From: Plasmodium coatneyi
Lineage: Eukaryota > Apicomplexa > Aconoidasida > Haemosporida > Plasmodiidae
Length of the DNA stretch: 64,000 nucleotides
NCBI RefSeq assembly: GCF_001680005.1
Contig: NC_033569.1
Coordinates: 1,736,001-1,800,000 of the forward strand
Reading direction: 5' to 3'
Shown here: one piece after another, positions 56,632 through 64,000 of the stretch
Numbering within the stretch: the first letter of the stretch is position 1
Layout of the letters: every line of letters begins with the position of its first letter
Notes under the pieces: model-generated
The model's input: only the letters and a program-made list of their open reading frames with translations
Databases searched by the model: none
What the model was told of the DNA's origin: nothing
Made by a program: the position numbers and the translations under genes

Positions 56632-58233
56632 ATGAATAAAAATAAAAGCAAAAATACAAGCGCCACAATACGAAAGAAGCTCCAAGAACGAGCCCAGGAG
56701 GGGCGAAAAAATGACAACAAAATTCACAACCAAGTTCACAAGTTGATAAATAAAGAAATAATAGTCGATTATGACACTAATGAAAAGGTGAATGCGAAAT
56801 ATATTTTGAATAAATATTTAAATATAATTACCCATTTGACCAAGGAAAATATAAATTTAAAAAAAATCATAGAAAAATTAAAACTACAAAATGACAAAAA
56901 TGAAAGTACACTCAGTAAATACGAACATGAGTTGAAAACAAAAAATGACATCATCAGGAAAATAACGAATAAATATGGCGCACATATTTTGGGCGAAGAT
57001 TTTAATGGGTGTAATGTCCCTGATGAGGAGGTACAGGGAAGACACCCCATTATTCAGGAAGACATGACCGTGCTGAAAAGGGTTAATACGAGCTTGCCAA
57101 TTGGGGGAGGAACAAATTATTTTCCCCATGGTGGGGAAAATGATCAAATAGGATACTCCTCAAACTGTTGTAGTGTCATCAACGCGGGGGCTAATACACA
57201 GGGGGGAAACAAAATTGGGGGGTTCACAACGGGGAACTCGCCATCCAGTCGTAAGGTCAATCACCAGAGTGACCATGCAGAAGGGGTAAACCGCACCAAT
57301 AAAATGACAGTTCCAAACATGTGTCAAGACAAAAACGTTCCGCATGAAGACGCAAACAGAACTATGCTTGGTGAAAAAAGAGGGTTAACAAATTTGACCA
57401 ACTACAGGGATAAATTCACATGGCAAGAAAAAACAATAAAAAATGAAATACCACTTTTTAAGGCAAAAAATTCAAATCTGTACTTACACGGACAGAGCAA
57501 ATTACAAAATAATGATAACTGCCTTGATGAATTGAATTGCCTCATAAATAGCCCCCCCAGTGATGCCCACCTTAGCGACGTTAAAATTGTCCCACATGGA
57601 GGAAGACGCCTTGAGGAAATTGAAAGGTATCATAAAAAATGCCAGGAAGAATATAAAAATGTACATACCCCAAGTAATTTTATCGATAAAGCAAACAGTT
57701 TAATCAGCGTCCTCACAGAAAGGAACATGTGTTCAAGTGCCACTCAGGAGAAAAACCCAATTGGGAATGCTCCACCATACTTGTGTGACGATTTGTTAAA
57801 AATGAGAAGTTTCCCTACAATGAGAAGTGATGATCATGAGGAAGAAAGGTCTGAAGATAAATATAGCAAACGGGACGAGTTACTTTCCAGCGGGGAAGAA
57901 AAACAAGCTGGTTGTACGGATAGAACGGTGGACGTGCATGCGGATCGTATGCCTGCTGGCAGTCCCCACAATGTGCCTGTTGTGAGTAAAATGGCCACTG
58001 CGGTCATGCAAAGGGATAGCGAAGAAGAGGCAAACCATGACACGTTTCAGACCCAAATGGATGCTGAAGTTGCGAATGCGAAGCGCGAAAATTGTAACGT
58101 GGAGAATTCGAGTCCACCTGATAAGAAAGGTGTTCACGACGATCTGGAGGATGACAATTATGAGGACCTGGAAAATATTATGTTTACAATATTGAAGCTG
58201 AGGAAAAAAGGGGTAGCAAAAATGGGTAGCTAA
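56632..58233 (+). CDS. Coiled-coil protein of unknown function (533 aa)
   Basis: I take ATG 56632 (MNKNKSKNTSATIRKKLQER) as the start because it follows a splice-acceptor-like TTTTCCATAG. An upstream in-frame ATG at 56551 would add a Pro/His-rich leader. Residues about 45-110 form a leucine-spaced coiled coil (KYILNKYLNIITHLTKENIN, IEKLKLQNDKNESTLSKYEH). The rest is hydrophilic and low in hydrophobics, with short islands such as NCLDELNCLINSPPSDAHLS and SNFIDKANSLISVLTERN. An acidic patch near the end (DDLEDDNYEDLENI) leads to IMFTILKLRKKGVAKMGS. No catalytic or membrane features are seen. I do not recognise the family. Confidence 0.75.
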   Translation: MNKNKSKNTSATIRKKLQERAQEGRKNDNKIHNQVHKLINKEIIVDYDTNEKVNAKYILNKYLNIITHLTKENINLKKIIEKLKLQNDKNESTLSKYEHELKTKNDIIRKITNKYGAHILGEDFNGCNVPDEEVQGRHPIIQEDMTVLKRVNTSLPIGGGTNYFPHGGENDQIGYSSNCCSVINAGANTQGGNKIGGFTTGNSPSSRKVNHQSDHAEGVNRTNKMTVPNMCQDKNVPHEDANRTMLGEKRGLTNLTNYRDKFTWQEKTIKNEIPLFKAKNSNLYLHGQSKLQNNDNCLDELNCLINSPPSDAHLSDVKIVPHGGRRLEEIERYHKKCQEEYKNVHTPSNFIDKANSLISVLTERNMCSSATQEKNPIGNAPPYLCDDLLKMRSFPTMRSDDHEEERSEDKYSKRDELLSSGEEKQAGCTDRTVDVHADRMPAGSPHNVPVVSKMATAVMQRDSEEEANHDTFQTQMDAEVANAKRENCNVENSSPPDKKGVHDDLEDDNYEDLENIMFTILKLRKKGVAKMGS

Positions 58234-59184
58234 ATAGGGGCAGGCAAGTCTGCTTTTCCGCTTGCGCATGGGTCGCTTCGTCATATATATTTACATATCG
58301 GTTCATGTACAAGCACATTTTTAATTCCCCCATGGAGCTTTCACACCATTGTTACCTTCACGCATTACGTGGTCCGCCGTTCTATGCACCACAATGAGGA
58401 GGCGCAAGCAGAAGACGCCGTTTGTGGACCGAGCTCCGCGCCACCAAATGAAATGACCACATTTCGTTGCAAAGCATTTTATGCACAAAAGGCGGAAACG
58501 AGAAACAGCCATCCGTTGGTATACTTTGCGCTGTTAGCTGCACATTTCGGGTGCAAGTTATATACGAAAAAAAAAAAAAAAATCGTTGCGACGTCATGTG
58601 AAGCATATCTACCGATTCATGTACAATCCCGTTTAAACCACATGAGGGTGTGGATTTGTTTGCGTAGAACTTTCCAGCATTCACATTTTTCTGTAAAGTG
58701 AAACATATTTTTGTGATTTACGAGGAAAATATATTTTTTAAACATTTCTTCAATGAAGTGTTTATTATGTTTTTCCCGAACTGTAACTTCGTCAATGTTA
58801 TTTTTTAACGCGCAAGTGTTTGTGATTTATGTTTACCGCTAATTCCTTTTTTTCTTTTTTTTTTTCCCATTTTTTTTCTTTTTTCGTTCCTTTTTTTTTC
58901 CTATTTTTTTTCTTTTTTTTTGTTTCTTTTTTTGTTCTTTTTTTTTCCTTTTCTTTTTTCTCTTCCGTTATTTAGAACATTCCTGCCCCCAACCCCGCAA
59001 TGCATGTAAACGCAGAATGAACATGTACGCAAATAAATTTGCCGCAATATCGAATTGCTAATCCTACGTGTACCTCTCCTTATACGTTTACGTTAAAATC
59101 GCCTTTGTATGGATTCGGACTTGAAGGGAACTTGTTCTTTCTCGCAACAGTCGATTGAGTACGCACGTTTCTTCGATTGGCAAA
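58234..59184. other. 5' flank of arginyl-tRNA synthetase with a long pyrimidine tract
   Basis: About 950 bases. From 58847 to 58975 the plus strand is almost entirely T with some C and rare G, ending TTATTTAG, so it could be an intron acceptor in the 5' UTR. A 110-codon frame at 58369-58701 spans this flank but lacks protein-family features. Confidence 0.5.
58847..58975. repeat. Polypyrimidine (T/C) tract, about 130 bases
   Basis: Runs of 5-10 T separated by single C, CC or G bases. Plus-strand pyrimidine tracts of this length may be promoter-associated or form an intron's polypyrimidine tract. Confidence 0.8.
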
Positions 59185-61948
59185 ATGGATTGCTTAATAA
59201 AGAAGGTCAAACAGGTGTTTCAGCACTCCATCCAGAAGTGCTTCCCCACAATTAATGAAGAAGTAGTGGTTACCTACGCCAACGCGAAATTCGGCCACTT
59301 TCAATGTAAGATAATAAACGCGTGCATCACATATGCGCGTATACCACATAGGGTTATGTAACCGTCCACTTATGTGCGATTGCGCCTTTTCCCGTTTGCA
59401 ACTGTCAAATAGGGCAGTGGCGTTACGCTGGTTGTTTGATTCGCTCTCATTTTCCGCTCCCCCACCGTCTTCAGGTAACAACGCCTTGAACATTTTCAAA
59501 AAGCACGGAAAAGAATTGAACGTGGAAAATGCACAGAAGCTCTCGCAACTGATAATAGAAAACATCAGCGAGAATTTCTTCGAGGAAATTAAATCATCTC
59601 CCCAAGGTTTCATAACGGTCAAATTGTCCAAGGAGTACATAGAAAAGTCGCTACTAAAATTGTATAAAAATAACAAAATTGAAATAAGTGTGAATATAAA
59701 TGAAGTGAAAAGTGGAAACGATGAAGAGTATAAAAAAGTGTTGGTCGATTTCTCTTCCCCAAATATTGCCAAAGAAATGCATGTTGGACATTTAAGATCA
59801 ACCATATTAGGAGACAGCATATGTAAAATTTTCGAATTCCTAAATGTGGAAACGGTTAGGGTAAATCATATTGGTGACTGGGGTACACAATTTGGAATGA
59901 TCATAAATTATATAGTGAGCAATTACCCCAATTTTAAGGAAAACATGCCAGAGTTAACCAATTTGACGAGCTTATACCAAGAGGCTAAAAAACTGTATGA
60001 CGCAGATAAGGAATTCGAAAAAAACTCCAAAAGTTATGCTATAAAATTGCAAAATAATGATGAAGATTGCTTAATCATTTGGAAGAAAATCTGCGAAAGT
60101 AGCAAAAAAGAATTCGATAAAATATATAAAATATTAGACATCAATTTAGAGTATGTTGGAGAATCACACTACATCAGTATGATTCCCCCAGTTTTGAAAA
60201 TATTAAAGGATCAACAATTGTTGACAAATGTTGGAGACGCTATCTGTTATCAGTCGGAAAATTTTAAGGTCCCATTATTTTTACAAAAGTCCAATGGTGG
60301 ATATGGCTACGATTCTACAGATGTTGCTGCTATACATTATAGGTTGAAAGAAGTAAATGCAGATTGTGTTATTTACGTTACGGATAATGGACAGTTATCT
60401 CATTTTGAAAGCATTTTTGAGGTAGCCAGGAAGGCAAAATGGGCAAGTGAAAAAACCAAGTTAATTCACGTTGGCTTTGGTCTTGTCCTAAATGCAGATA
60501 GTAATAAAAAATTCAAAACGAGAAGTGGAACCACCATAAAACTCATTAATCTGATCAATGAGGGGACGGAGCGAGCCAAGAAGGACCTCCTCGAAAGGAT
60601 TGAGTTGAAGGGCGAAGAGGAAAAGAACTACTTTAAAGGTGCGAACAGGAATGATACTTAATAGAACGGCCAGCCTGGTGAAATTCGTTTCACGATAAAC
60701 GCTGCTCGTGTGCCTATACCGGGTGCCCCCAACACAGAATTACCTGTTAAATGCCCCTCTCCTTTTTTTCCTTTCATCATGATGCATTGTATGTTGACCC
60801 CCACTTTCCCCCTGAAGGTGTAGACATAGATAAGCTGAGCGAAGAGCTGTGTGTCAGTGCCATCAAGTATTTCGACATCAAGCAGAACAGAAACACGGAT
60901 TACAAGTTTTCGTATGATAATATGCTCAACGTGAAAGGTATGCGCGACGGGAAAAAGCGAACTGTGCAGCTGATTACTACCCTCCACCTGTCCACATTAT
61001 TTTATTTTGTGAAAAAATTTGCCACATTTTTACCACATTTTGATTCCGTCCCCCCACTGCAGGAAACACGGGACTGTACATTATATACGCCTACTCAAGA
61101 ATGTGCTCCATTTTTAGAAAGTGCAACATAGATATGGACGAACTGTCGAAAGGTGGGCAGCTTTAACAGTAAACGAATGGACTCCGTTGAACCATACTTG
61201 TGTGAGTGTTTTAAAAATTTTTTTTTTTTTTTTCCCTGATTGGCAGACGAGCTGAATCTAGTTAGCCCCTACGAAGTGAACCTAGGATTGCACATTTTAA
61301 AATTCCCCGACGTCTTTTATTTTGTTTTAAAAAATATGTTAATTCACAAGTAAGCGTTGAAATGAAAGAAAGAGCGTAAAACGCTGCCCCACATTTGAAG
61401 GGGAAAAAAAAAGGCGCACACGTGTGAACACCGCTGTAGGATGATTGCATGCGTTTCCCCCCATTTTGAGCAACATAACCTTATATATATGTGCCTATTC
61501 CTCTTCGTAATTGACGCAGATTGGCTGAGTACACCTACGACTTAACGACCATATTCACGGCGTTCTACGAAAACTGCAAAGTTCTAAACAGCGAAAACGA
61601 GAAATCGAGACTAATTCTGTGTGCCATATCGAAGTCATTATTAAAGGTAAAAGCGAAAAGGAAGCCCAAACGCATTAAAATGTGCACATGTGTGTATCTA
61701 TTTGAAGAGGCCTTCTACGTAAACACACAGAAGGGTTGACTATTGCGCGCAACGTACATTCCTTCGCATTGCAGATAGGCATATTGGCAAATGTGAGGGT
61801 GCGAAGGCGCATACCATTATGTGTGTTTAGTTAACGCGTGTTACGCATGTGTTGTAATGCCCAACACTTCACTTATGTACATTCCATTTCCTACGACGTG
61901 CAGATTTGTCTGGAACTACTTGGCTTGAAAGCCATAGAAAGATTGTGA
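59185..61948 (+). CDS. Arginine--tRNA ligase, cytosolic, seven exons
   Basis: Exons 59185-59305, 59475-60638, 60818-60937, 61063-61152, 61247-61349, 61520-61646 and 61904-61948 total 1770 nt, giving 589 aa with every junction in phase. The enzyme charges tRNA-Arg with arginine using ATP. The N-terminal arginyl-tRNA synthetase domain is visible (FGHFQCNNALNIFKKHG, spliced across intron 1). The HIGH-type motif is HVGHLRSTILGD, preceded by VDFSSPNIAKEM. NHIGDWGTQFGM, YDSTDVAAIHYR, YVTDNGQLSHFE and KTRSGTTIKL are the class Ia arginyl hallmarks. GNTGLYIIYAYSRM, LAEYTYDLTTIFTAFYENCK and the C-terminal LLGLKAIERL complete the anticodon-binding domain. Met 59185 precedes the domain directly, with no apicoplast leader. 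The first exon could start at TTG 59155, but ATG 59185 is preferred. Confidence 0.96.
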
Positions 61949-62962
61949 GAGAAAAAACAAAGAACATAATTCAGAAGGAATCTCGTAATTGCAAATGAAT
62001 AAGGAATTCAGGCTCCTTCAACGATGCAAGCTACGGATCAGTATCTCCCCATATTGTTAACAGAATTTGTGTAACGCCTTTTTACCCCCTTAACTGTACA
62101 TTACCACTTTTTATTGCTAATCTGATGAATAAGAATTTTTTATATTTTTTTCAATTAAGTAAAAATGAAATTGCCATTTTTACCAAATGGTGATATGCCC
62201 ATCCTGTTGGTCAGGCCTTCTTTTGATTTCCCACAAATTCTTCGCACAATGGGAATGAGAAAATAAAATTTTTTGCACATATACAAAGGGAGAAATTAAA
62301 ACATCACAAAGTACACAGGGGAAAAAGAAAAATAAAATAAATTAGTAAATAAAATAAACTTTATTAAAATGTATGTTTGTAGAATGGACAGTTGAATGTC
62401 AAATCCATTTTGTACGTGTGAGTGTTGTATTAAACTAGCTTTTTTTTTATTTTTTTTTTGTAATGGTAACAACATTGTAAACCGTATAGGACTTTAAAAA
62501 TAATGATCTTTTTAAAACATTATTATAAAAGTTTGAACATCTCTTAATGAATTTTCAGAAGACAACTTAAGGAATTAGTCCTTTAATTTGCTCTGTTGGA
62601 GCTTGACCCTTGGAGGGGAAAAGAAATTGTCACGGAAAAGTCCCAGTAAGGATTCAATAATTAGTGAATACGGTTAATCAGAGGTGCAAATAGGATTACC
62701 AATGTATGTTTAGCCCATTTGTCTTTTACTTCCCAAAGAGAGACATGTCATTCTGACGTCCGCTATACGTTGTGCGCTCCACAGTTACGCTGTGAACTCG
62801 CCGTGACCGGGACCCTTCGCAAACAGGCGCGTAAATGTACACCCATAGACATAGTAAAGTTAAACAAGTGGATGCTCCCCTTATCTGCTACATAGCATAT
62901 ATACAAGCAGGGGAACACTTTTCGCATATTTCAGAAAATATTGCCCGGGAGAAGGCGGATTA

Positions 62963-62994
62963 GACGAAGAAGAAAGTCCAGTGCTTTCTTCGTC
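62963..62994. other. Imperfect hairpin
   Basis: The left arm GACGAAGAAGAAAG pairs with CTTTCTTCGTC on the right (11 bp with a 3-base bulge) around a short TCCAGTG loop. It lies in an otherwise non-coding stretch beside a GC-rich island. This could be a structured RNA or a chance palindrome. Confidence 0.4.
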
Positions 62995-63884
62995 AATTTA
63001 GAACATAACGCAATTTGCACCTAGCAGATAAAAGCATCATCATCATCTTGCGTTTTTTAAAAGACATTTTTGTAGGGCGCTTCTTCCTGTCATCATTTCA
63101 TCATTTTATCGTTTTCCATAAAGTACTTTTTAAAAATAGCTGCATTTTTAAAATCGTCTAAGTGTTCGTGAAAAGCGCTTTTCTATTTTTTCTCTGAATG
63201 TTAAAAAAGAAAAAACAAAGTTAGCAAATTCGAAAAGTTATTTTTGCCGCCATGGCTATCATTCCCCCATTTTGTTGCTGCCTACGGTATTTTTTTTCTC
63301 ACAATTTATAGGAAAAAATCGTAAACCTCCTTTCATTGCAGTGCGGTGAAATAGTGAAAAATAGTTTAATTTTTTTTCTCAAAAATTAAGGTTAAAAAAA
63401 AAAGCTTATTTCTGATGTAACCCTTTCTGGACATGTTTTCATATTATAATATGCTGGAGTAGTAAAAATATGCGGAGTGCGTGCGGCAAAAAAAAAAAAA
63501 AAAAAAACGGTACGCTTATATTACATGCGCTGCATTATGCGGTCACGCGATTTTGTAAATAACATTATAGGTGTACTATTCTTGTATGTTTTTGTACATA
63601 CCTGCTATATGCTGCGCTATGCTATTATAAAGGAAGGAAATATGTTCATGCGCTTTTTAACCCACCATTTATGAGAAATGCGCGGAGCGGCGAAATTTTA
63701 AACATGTACTGTACAATGATGAAAAATAATTTGTAATTTTGTCCGTACATATTTTTTTACTTTAAAGATTACTGCTATTGCATGTTACCATATTCTATGT
63801 CAGTGGGCGTTTAGTATAACGTTCGTTTGGCGCAGAAACAGCGCTCATGTGGCGTTCATCCTGCTGCGGTTATTTTCTGATGCA

Positions 63885-63912
63885 TCCTCCGCTCGTTGAA
63901 ATGGGCGGAGGA
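63885..63912. other. GC-rich hairpin near the window end
   Basis: TCCTCCGC and GCGGAGGA form a perfect 8-bp stem with a 12-base loop, unusual for its GC content in this AT-rich region. Function is unknown. Confidence 0.4.
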
Positions 63913-64000
63913 GGACGCGCCGTATAGGAAGAAGTCGCATGTTGCGCAGATTAGTATTTTTCTACTGCGTATTTTAATTTAGTCGCATTTATATAGATTT

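Larger units (their letters stand above)
61949..64000. other. 3' flank of arginyl-tRNA synthetase to the window end
   Basis: About 2 kb with no protein gene. The background is AT-rich with two GC-richer islands, about 62750-62830 and 63830-63950. Hairpins occur at 62963-62994 and 63885-63912. A short Lys-run frame at 63477-63674 is not credible as a gene. Confidence 0.5.

Noticed and set aside
58369..58701. 110-codon plus-strand frame before arginyl-tRNA synthetase
   Set aside because: It contains a Lys run from poly(A), has a comparable antisense frame, and shows no domain features.
62741..62830. Possible tRNA gene in the GC-rich island
   Set aside because: I could not assemble a cloverleaf or find a TTCRANYC-type T-loop, so no tRNA is called.
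62963..62994. Possible RNase P RNA core (GAAAGTCC-like)
   Set aside because: The short similarity lies inside a self-pairing hairpin, and no partner CR-V segment was found nearby.

Overview
This window is nuclear DNA from a malaria parasite (Plasmodium). The evidence is a set of proteins with Plasmodium-style low-complexity inserts rich in Asn, Ser, Lys and Glu, short introns with pyrimidine-rich acceptors, long intergenic spaces full of poly(dA:dT) tracts, and a recognisable gene neighbourhood: formin 2, clathrin heavy chain, the P4-ATPase ATP2 and cytosolic arginyl-tRNA synthetase. From memory, unchecked, these lie close together on P. falciparum chromosome 12. The moderate GC content, well above that of P. 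falciparum, points to the P. vivax / simian-parasite clade. I cannot settle the species.

Layout, left to right. A 2.2-kilo-residue spliced protein with a possible adaptin-like architecture (+, 101-6779). Splicing factor PRP17/CDC40 (-, 7337-9178). A possible tiny membrane protein (-, 9721-9936). A CCCH zinc-finger protein (+, 11905-13470). Ribulose-phosphate 3-epimerase (-, 14919-15602). A possible 52-residue microprotein (-, 15891-16049). PEBP/RKIP (+, 19355-19930). P4-ATPase ATP2 with two C-terminal exons (+, 22719-27647). Clathrin heavy chain (-, 28674-34430). Formin 2 with PTEN-like, FH1 and FH2 regions (-, 37281-45117, with a possible extra 5' exon to 45530). A small probably mitochondrial protein (-, 48807-49334). 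A LisH/WD40 protein (+, 50039-52375). An eight-exon secreted LamG-like lectin-fold protein (+, 53538-55767). A coiled-coil protein (+, 56632-58233). Seven-exon arginyl-tRNA synthetase (+, 59185-61948). About 2 kb of non-coding sequence closes the window.

The genes are separate eukaryotic transcription units with no operon. Several bear on membrane traffic or the cell cortex (clathrin, lipid flippase, formin and perhaps the first gene). Others are housekeeping (splicing, pentose phosphate pathway, tRNA charging). I saw no tRNA or rRNA gene, mobile element or CRISPR array.

The most useful points are the following. (1) A single extra T in a homopolymer breaks the C-terminal 15-residue repeat array of formin 2. 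(2) Exon models reconstructed by phase arithmetic for ATP2, the LamG protein and arginyl-tRNA synthetase recover conserved pieces that a plain reading misses. (3) There is a probable unannotated mitochondrial gene, plus two microprotein candidates. (4) The 2193-residue first gene may be an adaptor-complex large subunit. I found nothing I would call a wholly new system.
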